Shown: in pieces, positions 7,869 to 17,373 of the stretch
Numbering within the stretch: position 1 is the stretch's first letter
How the letters are laid out: each line of letters begins with the position of its first letter
NCBI RefSeq assembly: GCF_003335585.1
Contig: NZ_QBFD01000015.1
Coordinates: forward strand, 845,073 to 909,072
Direction of reading: 5' to 3'
Source: Sulfitobacter sp. DFL-14
GTDB lineage: Bacteria > Pseudomonadota > Alphaproteobacteria > Rhodobacterales > Rhodobacteraceae
DNA: 64,000 nucleotides
The notes under the pieces: generated by a model
What the model was told of the DNA's origin: nothing
The model's database searches: none
The model's input: only the letters and a program-made list of their open reading frames with translations
Made by a program: the position numbers and the translations under genes

Positions 7869-8782
7869 TGTGCCGGCAGGTCGGCCAGCACCAGTTCACG
7901 CCGTTTTTTCGGGGGCGGTGCGTCCGGGTCGGCCTTCTTGGGCGGTGGCGGGTTCAGGATGTTCTGCTGCCACTGCACCGCATCGGCACAGCCGTCACCG
8001 GCTGGCGGTGGCGTCTGATTGACACAGCCGCGCGCGCCTTTGGGACAGGCGAGGCGGACGTGAAAATGATAGTGGTGTCCGTACCAGGGGCGGATCTTGC
8101 GCAGATAGCCCCGGTCGCCCTTTTCATCGGCGCACATCTGCACCTTGGCACCGGGGAAGACAAAGATCCGTTCGACGCGGGGGTCCTTGGCGGCGGCCTT
8201 GATGATATTGTGGTGGGCCTGTGTCCAGGAACCGTTCACATAGGCCCCTTCCGCACGTCGCAGGGAGACGGAGGAGATGCTTTCGCGCTGTTGGCGGCTG
8301 AGGCCCAGCGATTTGGGTGGCAGCATCCAGATGTCGGCATCCAGGCCGATCTGGTGGCTGCGGTGTCCGGTCAGCATCGGGCCGCCGCGTGGCTGGCTCA
8401 TGTCACCGACATAGAGCCCGGCCCAGCCCGGCTGCGTCGCGGCATAGGCGGAGAGTTTCTTGACCATGTCGATGGTTTCGGGGTGCGCCCAGTTGCGGTT
8501 GCGCGACAGGCGCATGGCCTGCCAGGTCGGCCCGGTTTCGGGCAGTTCCACGCCGCCGGCCAGGCATCCCTTGGCATAGCTGCCGTAAGCAGCGGGCGAT
8601 TGCGTGGAGGCAAAGCTCTTTGCGCCGAAAAGCCGTTTCGCCTCGACATTGGACAGGGCACCGCCGGAGGAACCGATGGTCGGCAGCGCTTCGCGGTTGC
8701 CGCTGATGTCGCGCGATCCGCCACCGCATGAGGCGAGGGCAAAGGCAATGGCGGCGGTTCCGAGGATGCGGGTCAGGATCAT
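7844..8782 (-). CDS. mepA: Penicillin-insensitive murein endopeptidase (M74), lipoprotein
   Basis: Zinc-dependent LAS-type endopeptidase that cleaves D-Ala-mDAP cross-links in peptidoglycan. From the ATG at 8782 (overlapping the MFS stop as ATGA) the protein of 312 residues opens MILTRILGTAAIAFALASCG, a lipoprotein signal with lipobox LASC. Metal-site motifs are visible: GHRSHQIGLDADIW and WYGHHYHFHVRL. A conserved cysteine-rich segment follows (LACPKGARGC). The C-terminal tail is unusually rich in Pro and Lys (PPPPKK and PPPKKRR), a likely flexible or wall-binding extension. An ATG ten residues upstream exists but would spoil the signal peptide. Confidence 0.93.
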   Translation of the reverse strand: MILTRILGTAAIAFALASCGGGSRDISGNREALPTIGSSGGALSNVEAKRLFGAKSFASTQSPAAYGSYAKGCLAGGVELPETGPTWQAMRLSRNRNWAHPETIDMVKKLSAYAATQPGWAGLYVGDMSQPRGGPMLTGHRSHQIGLDADIWMLPPKSLGLSRQQRESISSVSLRRAEGAYVNGSWTQAHHNIIKAAAKDPRVERIFVFPGAKVQMCADEKGDRGYLRKIRPWYGHHYHFHVRLACPKGARGCVNQTPPPAGDGCADAVQWQQNILNPPPPKKADPDAPPPKKRRELVLADLPAQCKSVLEN

Positions 8783-10152
8783 TTCGAGAAATCTCCGTTT
8801 GGCTTGACCCATGCTAACAGGATCAGCCCGATGATGAACAGCCCCACCACGGGCGTAATGCCCAGCCGCTGGCTGTCGGTCACATCGCTCATCACCGCAA
8901 TCAGCATTGGCGCAAGAAAGGAGGTGGCCTTGCCCGACAGCGCATAGAGGCCGAAGCTTTCGGTCATGCGGTCGGGGTTGCCCTGACGGGTCAGCATGTT
9001 GCGTGATGACGCCTGCAATGCACCGCCCGCCGCGCCGATCAGCGCACCGGCGAGATAGAAGGTGATGTCGGGCAGCGCGGATCCGACGCCCACGTCGATG
9101 CCCATCACGGATGTCGGGGTGAGCGAGATGATCAGGATGGCGGTCAGGATCAGCGTCACACAGCAGAAGATGATGACAGGCATCGGCCCGACGCGCCGGT
9201 CCACGCGTCCGCCGATCCAGCAGAATACCGCGCCCGAGATGGCGGCGAGAATGCCGAAGATGCCGATGTCGATAATGCTCCAGTTCAAGACCCCCAGCGC
9301 GTAGATGCCGCCGAAGGTGTACATGCCGTTCAGCGCATCGCGGTAGAACATGGAGGAACCGAGGTAGGCCATCAGCGACGGATGGCGCGGCAGGTTGCGC
9401 AGGGTGCGCGCCAGGTCCGACAGCCCCTTGCCCAGTTCATAACGCACCGGGTTCGGTTTCGGGATGTCGCGCGTATAGAGGAAGAAGGGGATCATGAAGA
9501 GCACGTACCAGATGGCTGTCAGCGGTCCGACGATACGGGTATCGGCCTTTGTCGCGGTGTCGAGGCCAAAGAGCGGTGCCATGCCCGCCATCGTCTTGCC
9601 GCTGTCGCCTGCCTGGAACAGGGCGATCATCAGCATCAGCGCCACTACCCCGCCGACATAGCCGAATGCCCAGCCGGAGCCGGAAATGCGCCCGCGCTCA
9701 CCGGGGTCCGGGTCAAGCTCCGGCAGGTAGGAATTGGTGAAGATCGTGGCAAACTCCATCCCGATCAGGCCGATGCCGAAAAAGAACAGGGCCCAGAGGA
9801 TCGAGAAATCCTGCGGTGCCGTCCACCACAGGCCGACCGAGCCAATCACGTAAAGTGCCGAAAAGAGCCAGATCCACGGCATGCGCTTGCCCGAACTATC
9901 CGCTACCGCACCCAGGACCGGGGCCAGCAGGGCGATCAGGATGCCTGTCGCGGTCAGACCGTAGCCCCAATAGGCCTGGGCCTGCGCCTTTGCCACATCC
10001 AGCGCCATGCCGTCTGCAACAAGGGCGGCTGTCGCGGTCTGCGCGAAATAGGGGCCAAAGATGAAGGTCAGCATCAGCGTATTGTAGGGTTGGCTGGCCC
10101 AGTCGAAGAAATACCAGCCCCAAATGCGTTTACGCGCTGTGATCGTCGCCAT
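8779..10152 (-). CDS. MFS transporter, UMF1 (Atg22-like) family
   Basis: Integral membrane protein of 457 residues with about twelve hydrophobic segments. The N terminus RKRIWGWYFFDWASQPYNTL is typical of the bacterial UMF1 family (WYFFDWANQ/S-type signature), relatives of yeast Atg22. The loop ADSSGKRMPWIW is the usual MFS motif A region. Substrate is unknown. The gene is first in a minus-strand operon with mepA (ATGA overlap) and the phytase-like gene, so a link to cell-wall turnover or recycling is possible but is only inference. Confidence 0.85.
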   Translation of the reverse strand: MATITARKRIWGWYFFDWASQPYNTLMLTFIFGPYFAQTATAALVADGMALDVAKAQAQAYWGYGLTATGILIALLAPVLGAVADSSGKRMPWIWLFSALYVIGSVGLWWTAPQDFSILWALFFFGIGLIGMEFATIFTNSYLPELDPDPGERGRISGSGWAFGYVGGVVALMLMIALFQAGDSGKTMAGMAPLFGLDTATKADTRIVGPLTAIWYVLFMIPFFLYTRDIPKPNPVRYELGKGLSDLARTLRNLPRHPSLMAYLGSSMFYRDALNGMYTFGGIYALGVLNWSIIDIGIFGILAAISGAVFCWIGGRVDRRVGPMPVIIFCCVTLILTAILIISLTPTSVMGIDVGVGSALPDITFYLAGALIGAAGGALQASSRNMLTRQGNPDRMTESFGLYALSGKATSFLAPMLIAVMSDVTDSQRLGITPVVGLFIIGLILLAWVKPNGDFSK

Positions 10153-10284
10153 GTAGCCCCCCGCTTCCGTTGCGGAAGGGTAGAGCAGGAAGGCGCATCT
10201 TTCGCAAGAATTGCTTTTGGCCGGGCCGGCTTTGCGGAGTTGCGGATTCGGTGTGCGGCTGATCAGCCGCGCCCGGAAAACCGG

Positions 10285-10842
10285 CTATGGATGGGCTGGC
10301 ATGACATCGGGCATCGGGGGCCAGGGGCGCAGTGCCTCGGTCTTGCACCATTCGCTGATCCAATAGGGCATTTCGGGCGAGACGGCTTCCTGACCCATCG
10401 CCTCCAGCACCCGTTGCGGGGGGATGATGCTGTTCCTGTCCGTCACGGCAGCCCGGTACAGAACATGGCTTGCGCATTCGCCGTTGGTTTTCCACATGCT
10501 CTGTTCGAGGTAGATGAACTTGTCGTCCCAGCACAGGGCGCGGCTGCGCATTTCGAACTTTTCGAAGCCGTGGATGCGCCGCCGGAAACGGGTCGACGAT
10601 CCGGCCATTGTCAGGCCCCAGCGCTCGCGCCGTAAAACGTCGATCAGCCCGCCCCGCTGCGCCATGGCAATGCGTCCGATGTCATAAAGCGACAGGGCGC
10701 GGCCGTTGTTCAGCTCCAGCCAGAAATCCAGATCGTGCGGCCAGCACATATGCTGGCTGATGTGGGCCTCCGTCAGGGTTGCGAGGGGCGGCTGGCGCCG
10801 CGCTTTCAACACATGCCAGATGACGCGGACAAATGGGAACAT
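10285..10842 (-). CDS. Thioesterase-like protein (hot-dog fold, THEM6-like)
   Basis: Protein of 185 residues starting MFPFVRVIWHVLKARRQPPL, with the hallmark HDLDFWLELNNGRALSLYDIGR seen in the acyl-CoA thioesterase-like family that includes eukaryotic THEM6. The start at 10842 has an excellent ribosome binding site (AAAGGAG seven bases upstream on the minus strand); a longer frame to 10908 is not supported. It is likely a cytosolic acyl-CoA thioesterase, but the substrate is unknown. It stands alone and is divergent from yggT. Confidence 0.75.
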   Translation of the reverse strand: MFPFVRVIWHVLKARRQPPLATLTEAHISQHMCWPHDLDFWLELNNGRALSLYDIGRIAMAQRGGLIDVLRRERWGLTMAGSSTRFRRRIHGFEKFEMRSRALCWDDKFIYLEQSMWKTNGECASHVLYRAAVTDRNSIIPPQRVLEAMGQEAVSPEMPYWISEWCKTEALRPWPPMPDVMPAHP

Positions 10843-10966
10843 GGGCAGACTCCTTTGCCCGACAGGTGCAACAATGCCGACAAGGGTCAACCATGAACCT
10901 TGCGGCACTCTTGTGTATTTGTGCGTCTGTGCTTACCTCTGCGGCAATCGCAAGAAAGGGCCGCCC

Positions 10967-11254
10967 ATGACGTCGTTGTTCCAGATCCTGATGTTGCTGC
11001 TGAACATCGTCTATTTCATCGTCATCGCGCATGTGATCATGTCGTGGCTGATCAATTTCCAGGTGCTGAACCTGCGTCAGCCGCTGGTGGCGCAGATATG
11101 GGACGGCCTCAACCGGCTGCTGGAACCGGTCTATTCCCGTGTGCGGCAGATCATTCCCCCGATGGGCGGGCTCGACCTTGCGCCGCTGATCGTGCTGATC
11201 GCGGTTGCCGTGCTTCGCATCGTCCTGGTGAACAATGCGCCGATGTTCTACTGA
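10967..11254 (+). CDS. yggT: YggT family membrane protein
   Basis: Small membrane protein of 95 residues with two hydrophobic segments (LFQILMLLLNIVYFIVIAHV and LAPLIVLIAVAVLRIVL) flanking the conserved loop VYSRVRQIIPPMGGLDLAP. YggT proteins are widespread in bacteria and chloroplasts (CCB3/YlmG relatives) and are linked to membrane organisation; a precise role is not settled. The ATG at 10967 follows AAAGGGCCGCCC, an acceptable ribosome binding site; the frame is open upstream to 10706 but antisense to the thioesterase-like gene. Confidence 0.9.
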   Translation: MTSLFQILMLLLNIVYFIVIAHVIMSWLINFQVLNLRQPLVAQIWDGLNRLLEPVYSRVRQIIPPMGGLDLAPLIVLIAVAVLRIVLVNNAPMFY

Positions 11255-11280
11255 ACCGCATTTTAGCTGACTGCCGGGCC

Positions 11281-11386
11281 TATAGCGCCCGACCTTAAGC
11301 CTGAGACACGAATACCCTGCCACGCCTGCGGCGCTCTCGGGACATTCGTGTCACGATGATTCAGATAAAAGGTCGGGCGCTTTAAA
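11281..11386. repeat. Palindromic intergenic repeat, family A, copy 1
   Basis: About 106 bp with outer perfect 13-bp inverted repeat AGCGCCCGACCTT (11284-11296) / AAGGTCGGGCGCT (11369-11381), inner GACACGAAT / ATTCGTGTC, and a core ATACCCTGC ... GCGCTCTCGGGACAT. The same layout recurs at 34253-34355 (opposite orientation) and 56353-56457. It lies between yggT and recQ. Confidence 0.8.
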
Positions 11387-11454
11387 CGGGGTTGTTCCCC
11401 CCGGGCCGCTGTGGGATTCTGCGTGGCATAACAGTTTATCCGACAGGGTTTTTC

Positions 11455-13509
11455 ATGACCGCCACCGCATCGGGCGCGACCGCGCTGCTACGTGACGTAT
11501 TCGGCTTTGATGCCTTTCGCCCCGGCCAGCAGGAGATCGTCGAGGCGGTAACAGCGGGTGAGAACGTGCTGGCGATCATGCCCACGGGTGGCGGGAAATC
11601 CCTGTGTTTCCAGATGCCTGCCCTGCTGCGCAACGGGGTGACGGTGGTCATCTCGCCCCTGATCGCGCTGATGCGCGATCAGGTCCGCGCCTTGCAGGAG
11701 GCGGGTGTGGGCGCAGGCGCCCTGACCAGCGGCAACACCCCTGACGAGACCGATGCCGTCTGGGAGGGGCTGGAGGCCGGAACGCTGAGGCTGCTCTACA
11801 TGGCGCCCGAGCGGTTGGCGGCCGGATCGGTGACCGGCATGCTGCGCCGGGTCGGCGTCAACCTGATTGCGGTGGATGAAGCGCATTGCGTCAGCCAATG
11901 GGGCCATGACTTTCGCCCCGACTACCTGCGCATCGGAGAGCTGCGCCGGGCGCTGGATGTGCCGCTGGCAGCCTTCACCGCCACGGCAGATGCCGAGACC
12001 CAGACAGAGATCGTGCAAAAGCTGTTTGACGGGCAGGCTCCGCGCGCCTTCCTGCGGGGGTTCGATCGCCCCAACATCCACTTGACCTTTGCCGCCAAGA
12101 ACAAGCCGCGTGACCAGATCCTGAACTTTGCCGCGGCCCGGCCGGGTCAATCCGGCATCGTCTATTGCGGCACGCGGGCCAAGACCGAAGGCATTGCAAG
12201 GGCGCTGCGCGAGGCGGGGCAGAAAGCGATCCATTATCATGGCGGGATGGAGGCCGAGGACCGGCGCATCGCAGAGCGACAGTTCCAGCAGGAAGACGGC
12301 TTGATCGTCTGTGCCACGGTGGCCTTTGGCATGGGCGTGGACAAGCCGGATATCCGCTGGGTGGCCCATGCCGACCTTCCCAAGTCGATCGAGGCCTATT
12401 ACCAGGAAATCGGCCGTGCAGGCCGCGACGGCGCCCCGGCGGAAACGCTGACCCTGTTCGGCCCCGATGACATCCGACTGCGCCGCTCCCAGATCGACGA
12501 GGGGCTGGCCCCGCCCGAACGCCGCGCGGCGGACCATGCGCGGCTGAACGCCCTCCTGGGTCTGGCCGAGGCGCTGACCTGTCGGCGCAAGCAGTTGCTG
12601 GCCTATTTTGATGAACATGAGGTAACCTGCGGGCGCTGCGACCTTTGCGACACGCCTGCAGAGGTCTTTGACGGCACCACGGCGGTGCGCAAGGCGCTGT
12701 CTGCAATCCTGCGCACCGAAGAATGGTTCGGCGCGGGCCATCTGATCGACATCCTTCTGGGGGTCGAGACCGACAAGGTAAAGGCGCGCGGCCACGACGG
12801 CCTGCCGACATTCGGTGTGGGCGGGGAATATGACCGCCGCCAGTGGCAGGCCGTGTTCCGGCAGATGATGGGCCACGACTTGATCCGACCCGACCCGGAA
12901 CGCCACGGTGCGTTGCGCATGACCGACGCTGCGCTGCCAATCCTGCGCGGCGAAGCGGAGATCAGCCTGCGCCGTGACACGATCAAGGCTGCCGGTGGGT
13001 CACGCCGCCCGGCGGTCAAGGCGATGGTCAGCGAAGAGGATGCGCCGCTGCTCTCTGCGCTCAAGGCCAAGCGGCGCGCGCTGGCTGAAGCGGCCAAGGT
13101 GCCTGCCTATATCATCTTTACCGACCGTACCCTGATCGAAATGGCCGAGACGCGCCCCCGCGACCTGGACGGGATGGCGCGCATCGGCGGGGTCGGGGCC
13201 AAGAAGCTGGAGAACTACGGCGCGGATTTCCTGCGCGTCATCAACGGCGAGGCCGAAGCGATGCACCCCACCCGGCGCAAGCTGGCGGGCCGCTCGGCGG
13301 GATCGGTCTATGACCGGTTGCTGGAAGTGCAGGCGGATCTGGCGCGCGGCGAAGGGGGCACGGAAAAACCATTAAGCTGTTCGGCATCCCTGCTGGCCAA
13401 GGTGGCGCAGATGCACAACGCCGATGACGCAGCGCTGGAGCGTTTGCTGGGCGAACGCCGCGCCGAACGGTTCGGCGCGGCGTTCCTGGATATTCTTTCG
13501 GAACGATAG
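11455..13509 (+). CDS. recQ: ATP-dependent DNA helicase RecQ
   Basis: 3'-5' DNA helicase of 684 residues acting in recombination repair and fork restart. Visible motifs: FRPGQQEIV (motif 0), MPTGGGKSLCFQMPA (Walker A), VDEAHCVSQWGHDFRPDYLRI (DEAH box), VAFGMGVDKPDIRWVAH and YYQEIGRAGRDG (motifs V and VI). The zinc-binding region has CGRCDLC near residue 385, followed by a winged helix and an HRDC domain near the C terminus (ALAEAAKVPAYIIFTDRTL). The start at 11455 gives MTATASGATALLRDVFGFD; the frame is open 21 codons further but without family similarity. Confidence 0.96.
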   Translation: MTATASGATALLRDVFGFDAFRPGQQEIVEAVTAGENVLAIMPTGGGKSLCFQMPALLRNGVTVVISPLIALMRDQVRALQEAGVGAGALTSGNTPDETDAVWEGLEAGTLRLLYMAPERLAAGSVTGMLRRVGVNLIAVDEAHCVSQWGHDFRPDYLRIGELRRALDVPLAAFTATADAETQTEIVQKLFDGQAPRAFLRGFDRPNIHLTFAAKNKPRDQILNFAAARPGQSGIVYCGTRAKTEGIARALREAGQKAIHYHGGMEAEDRRIAERQFQQEDGLIVCATVAFGMGVDKPDIRWVAHADLPKSIEAYYQEIGRAGRDGAPAETLTLFGPDDIRLRRSQIDEGLAPPERRAADHARLNALLGLAEALTCRRKQLLAYFDEHEVTCGRCDLCDTPAEVFDGTTAVRKALSAILRTEEWFGAGHLIDILLGVETDKVKARGHDGLPTFGVGGEYDRRQWQAVFRQMMGHDLIRPDPERHGALRMTDAALPILRGEAEISLRRDTIKAAGGSRRPAVKAMVSEEDAPLLSALKAKRRALAEAAKVPAYIIFTDRTLIEMAETRPRDLDGMARIGGVGAKKLENYGADFLRVINGEAEAMHPTRRKLAGRSAGSVYDRLLEVQADLARGEGGTEKPLSCSASLLAKVAQMHNADDAALERLLGERRAERFGAAFLDILSER

Positions 13510-13516
13510 CGTGGTT

Positions 13517-14134
13517 TCAGGCGGCCGGGGTTTCGGCTGCCAGCGCCTCTTCGTGCTTTTGCAGGGCCGCAGCTGATGGTCGTGCCTGACACCGCTCGAT
13601 CCATTGCCGCACGGCAGGGATATCAGGGGCCATCTGCGGTGCAAAGGTGAAGGCCGAGACCATGATAAGATCGGCTGCGGTAAAGCGGTCGCCCAACAGG
13701 AAAGGTCGGTCCGCCAGCGCTTCTGCCAGCTGTTGACCCATCTCGGTCAGCCCCCGGAACGTTGCGAAGTAGGCGGGATGATCGATTTCGGCGAACTTGC
13801 CCACCAGAACCGGTTCGACGACATTGCCGTAATAGGCCAGCCAGCTGAGGTATTCGCCGCGCCGGGGGTCGCCGATGGGAATGCCCATCGGGCTGTCGAA
13901 CAGATCAGTGAGATAGAGCATGATTGCATTGCTTTCACGGATCGCCGTGCCGTCGTGAACCAGAAGAGGAACCTTGCCCTCGGGATGCGGATTGGCCGGG
14001 TCCGGTTCGCCGATGTTGCCCTGGCGGATCAGCCCGACGACACGAACCTCGACCTGATCGATCACTTCCATTTCCATCAGCAGGCGGATGATGCGGGATG
14101 AGCGGGTATTGGGACCGTGGTAGAGGGTCAGCAT
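13517..14134 (-). CDS. Glutathione S-transferase family protein
   Basis: Cytosolic protein of 205 residues. The N-terminal thioredoxin-fold half contains LYHGPNTRSSRIIRLLMEM and the glutathione-site block GKVPLLVHDGTAIRESNAIM (cis-proline VP and the ES pair). The C-terminal helical half contains RPFLLGDRFTAADLIMVSA, the N-capping box of GSTs. The substrate cannot be told. It converges on recQ with only seven bases between stop codons. Confidence 0.9.
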   Translation of the reverse strand: MLTLYHGPNTRSSRIIRLLMEMEVIDQVEVRVVGLIRQGNIGEPDPANPHPEGKVPLLVHDGTAIRESNAIMLYLTDLFDSPMGIPIGDPRRGEYLSWLAYYGNVVEPVLVGKFAEIDHPAYFATFRGLTEMGQQLAEALADRPFLLGDRFTAADLIMVSAFTFAPQMAPDIPAVRQWIERCQARPSAAALQKHEEALAAETPAA

Positions 14135-14301
14135 GGATTTGTCCTTTCACATTGCGGGATGTGAACACCCTAGCCGAGGATAGCGACAATTTCTGTCAGC
14201 AGGCGCGGGCCTGAGCGGGGTGCGGTCAAAAGTGCATCTGGCATTCTGGACCTTTCCGGGCCTGCGCGATAGGTCGGTGGCACATCAAGGGGAGTGGACC
14301 G

Positions 14302-15081
14302 ATGCTGGTGGTGATTTCGCCTGCCAAGAGACTGGACTGGGACGCGCGCGAAGTGGCGATGACACAGCCCGATTTTCAGGAGGATGCCGTGCGGCTGGCC
14401 AGGACCGCGCGCAACCTGACGCTGGGCAAGCTGAAGGGCCTGATGGACCTGTCGGACGACCTCGCGCGGCTGAACCGGGACCGGTTCCAGGCCTTCGAAG
14501 AGGCCCCGGCAGCGGATGTCACGCGCCCTGCGGCGCTGGCCTTTGCCGGCGATACCTATCAGGGGCTTGAGGCCGGCAGCCTTGATGCGGAGGAAATGAC
14601 CTGGGCGCAGGACCATTTGCGCATCCTGTCCGGGCTTTACGGGGTCCTGCGCCCGCTGGATGCCATCCAGCCTTACCGTCTGGAAATGGGCAGCAGGCTG
14701 AAGACGCGGCGTGGGACCAACCTTTATGACTATTGGCGTGATACGCTTTCAAAGGCGTTGAACGCCCAGGCACAGGCCATCGGCAGCGAGGTGCTGATCA
14801 ATTGCGCCAGCCAGGAATATTTTGGCGCGGTTGCGCCCAGGGCCCTGAAACTGCGGGTGATCACGCCGCAATTCATGGAAGACAAGGGTGACGGCAAAGG
14901 GCCGAAGATCGTCAGCTTCTTCGCCAAGAAGGCGCGCGGGGCGATGGCCCGTTTCATTGTTCAGAACCGCCTGACCGACCCCGAGGCGATCCGCGAATTC
15001 GACACCGGCGGCTATGTCTGGCAGCGCGGCGCATCGACACCTGACAAGCCAGTATTCCTGCGGCCTTACCCGGCGGCCTGA
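14302..15081 (+). CDS. yaaA: Peroxide stress protein YaaA
   Basis: Protein of 259 residues beginning MLVVISPAKRLDWDAREVAM, the DUF328/UPF0246 signature (ISPAK). YaaA lowers free iron and limits Fenton damage during peroxide stress in E. coli and has a DNA-binding helix-hairpin-helix-like fold. Other conserved blocks: DLARLNRDRFQAF, GLYGVLRPLDAIQPYRLEMG and LINCASQEYF. A clear ribosome binding site AAGGGGAG precedes the ATG. It overlaps the 3' end of the convergent histidine kinase by 16 nt. Confidence 0.93.
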   Translation: MLVVISPAKRLDWDAREVAMTQPDFQEDAVRLARTARNLTLGKLKGLMDLSDDLARLNRDRFQAFEEAPAADVTRPAALAFAGDTYQGLEAGSLDAEEMTWAQDHLRILSGLYGVLRPLDAIQPYRLEMGSRLKTRRGTNLYDYWRDTLSKALNAQAQAIGSEVLINCASQEYFGAVAPRALKLRVITPQFMEDKGDGKGPKIVSFFAKKARGAMARFIVQNRLTDPEAIREFDTGGYVWQRGASTPDKPVFLRPYPAA

Positions 15082-17237
15082 TCGCTGTCTGCGGGCAGGG
15101 GCGGGATCATGCCCGGCCTATGCGCCGCCCTGATCCGGCCCAGGATGTCGGGTTTGCGCAGGGGTTTGGTCAGATAGTGATCCAGCCCGGCGGCCAGAAT
15201 CCCGTGGTCGTCGCCGTCCATTGCATGTGCGGTCAGGGCCACAATCGGCACATGCCCGCCCGTCTCCTTTTCCAATTTGCGGATCGCACGGGTGGCTTCT
15301 TTCCCGTCCATACCGGGCATGGAAATGTCCATGAAAATCAGGTCTGGCGCGGTCTCCTGGAACAGTTTCACCGCTTCCTCGCCGTTGTTGGCGAATGTCA
15401 GTTCGACCTCAAGCGTCTTGATCATCTTGCTGAAAACAAGCTGGTTGGTCTTGTTGTCCTCCGCCGCGAGAATGCGCATCGGGCGCAGTTCTGCAGGGCC
15501 GGGGCCCTCTGCCCCGCTGCCAAGTGCGGCCAGCCGGGCAAAGAGGGTCGCGCGTGGCACCGGTTTTTGCAGGACGCCCTGAATCAACATGTTTGCCGGA
15601 TCCTGTTCCGCAAGGTCGGGATTGGAGCTGAGCAGGAGGATCGGCGAATCATGGCCGCCGTCACGCAGGGCGCGGGCCAGTTCCAAACCGTCCATGCCGG
15701 GCATGTTGTGATCGGTCAGGATCACGTCAATCTGAGGCGATATCGCCGCCAGCGCCTGAGGGCCGTCTGAACAGGCGGTGACCGTGGCACCCAACTGCCT
15801 GAGTTGTCGTTCCAGAATGGTGCGATTGGTGCCGATGTCGTCCACGATCATCACATGGCCGATCCCGGCAGGCAGGGCTGCAAGGTCGGGCATAGCGACC
15901 GCCCCCGTTGCCATGGGCAGTTCAAAGCCGAAACAGGCACCATGCCCCTCTTCGGAGGTGACCCAGATGCTGCCGCCCATCAGCTCGACCAGACGCTGGC
16001 AGATGGCAAGGCCCAGACCGGTGCCGTCGAATTGCCGGTTGCGTTCGTTTTCGACCTGATTGAACTCCCCGAAGATATGCGCGAGCTGATCCCCCGGTAT
16101 CCCGATGCCGGTATCCTCGACGGTGATGTGGACCCGGTTTTGCAGGCCCTCCGCGTCGGGGACGCCCGTGACCCGGATCATCACATGCCCCCGGGCGGTG
16201 AATTTCACCGCATTTCCGATCAGGTTCGTCATCACCTGCCGGATGCGCCCGGGGTCACCGACCATCTGGGTCGGCATGAAGATGTCATAATCCAGCATCA
16301 GGTTCAGACCCTTTTCGCGGGCCAGGGGCTGCAACAGCATCATGACCTCGTGAATGGCACGCTCCAGATCGAAGGGTTCGGGATGGATATCAAGCTTCAT
16401 CGCCTCGATCTTGGAATAATCCAGCACGTCGTTGATGATCACCAGCAGCGCCTCGCCCGAATTCTTGATGGTCTGGACGTATAGCCGCTGTTCCTCTGTC
16501 AGATCGGTCTCTGTCAGGACATCGGCCATGCCGACAACGCCGTTCATCGGTGTCCTGATCTCATGGCTCATGTTGGCGAGGAAAGAAGACTTGGTCCGGG
16601 TCGCGCTTTCGGCCCTGGCGCGGGCTTCTTCCAGCTGTTGTTCGTAATTCACGGTCGCCGTGATGTTGAGACCAAGGGTCACCATGTCACCGCCGGAGCC
16701 GCGTTGATCGACCAGCTTGATGTATTGATCGTTCCACAGCCGGATGACCTTGGGCTCCGGTGCCGGATCCTGCAGCCGCAGGGTCATCATCTGACGCCAT
16801 TCCTTTGGCGAGAGCCCTTCGGTGTTCACAATCCCTTCGTCCGTGAGCAATTGCAGGATCGTGACATAGTTGATCCCCGGCGCCACGACCTCCAGCCCGT
16901 CGAAGATCGACAGATAGGCCTGGTTCGCCATGATCATCTGGTTATCGGCATCGAACAGCGCGAAGCCGTCGCTGATCGTTTCGATGGACTGCCAGAGCCG
17001 CCGTTCCGTCAGCGCGATTTTCCGGTTCGCGGCGGAAAGGTCCGATTTGACGCGCAGGTTCTCGCCGCGAATTGTCTCGACCTCTGCCCGCGTCTCGACG
17101 ATTTCTTCGGACAATTGTTGCGCGTGCAGGCCAAGTTTGCGGTTGGCGGCAAAAAGCTCCGCCTGTTTGAGTTCCAGCATCCGTTCCGCCGCAAGGCGGT
17201 TTCGCCGTTCCTCCGTCAGTTTGCTGGCAAAGTCCAT
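15066..17237 (-). CDS. Hybrid sensor histidine kinase with PAS and two receiver domains
   Basis: Soluble 723-residue signalling protein; I see no membrane segment. Order: N-terminal coiled coil (1-80), PAS domain (about 82-200, SDGFALFDADNQMIMANQAY), HisKA with the phospho-acceptor H225 in NMSHEIRTPMNG, HATPase (HITVEDTGIGIP, NRQFDGTGLGLAI), then two receiver domains (first with MIVDDIGTN and LTDHNMPGMDG, second with AAEDNKTNQ and FMDISMPGMDG). Both receivers keep their phospho-Asp. There is no Hpt domain or output domain, so phosphate probably passes to a separate Hpt protein. The signal is unknown. Divergent from the alpha-2-macroglobulin gene. Confidence 0.93.
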   Translation of the reverse strand: MDFASKLTEERRNRLAAERMLELKQAELFAANRKLGLHAQQLSEEIVETRAEVETIRGENLRVKSDLSAANRKIALTERRLWQSIETISDGFALFDADNQMIMANQAYLSIFDGLEVVAPGINYVTILQLLTDEGIVNTEGLSPKEWRQMMTLRLQDPAPEPKVIRLWNDQYIKLVDQRGSGGDMVTLGLNITATVNYEQQLEEARARAESATRTKSSFLANMSHEIRTPMNGVVGMADVLTETDLTEEQRLYVQTIKNSGEALLVIINDVLDYSKIEAMKLDIHPEPFDLERAIHEVMMLLQPLAREKGLNLMLDYDIFMPTQMVGDPGRIRQVMTNLIGNAVKFTARGHVMIRVTGVPDAEGLQNRVHITVEDTGIGIPGDQLAHIFGEFNQVENERNRQFDGTGLGLAICQRLVELMGGSIWVTSEEGHGACFGFELPMATGAVAMPDLAALPAGIGHVMIVDDIGTNRTILERQLRQLGATVTACSDGPQALAAISPQIDVILTDHNMPGMDGLELARALRDGGHDSPILLLSSNPDLAEQDPANMLIQGVLQKPVPRATLFARLAALGSGAEGPGPAELRPMRILAAEDNKTNQLVFSKMIKTLEVELTFANNGEEAVKLFQETAPDLIFMDISMPGMDGKEATRAIRKLEKETGGHVPIVALTAHAMDGDDHGILAAGLDHYLTKPLRKPDILGRIRAAHRPGMIPPLPADSDQAAG

Positions 17238-17373
17238 CCACGCTCCGAAAGGCTTCTGCCCGGGTTTCCCGCACTTTCGCCGGACATGGTGAACATCTTG
17301 CTAATAGAAGGCGAAGCCTTGCCGGGAATCGGATGCCATGCGACCATGGCCGCATTTAGAACCGGAGTTTGTC

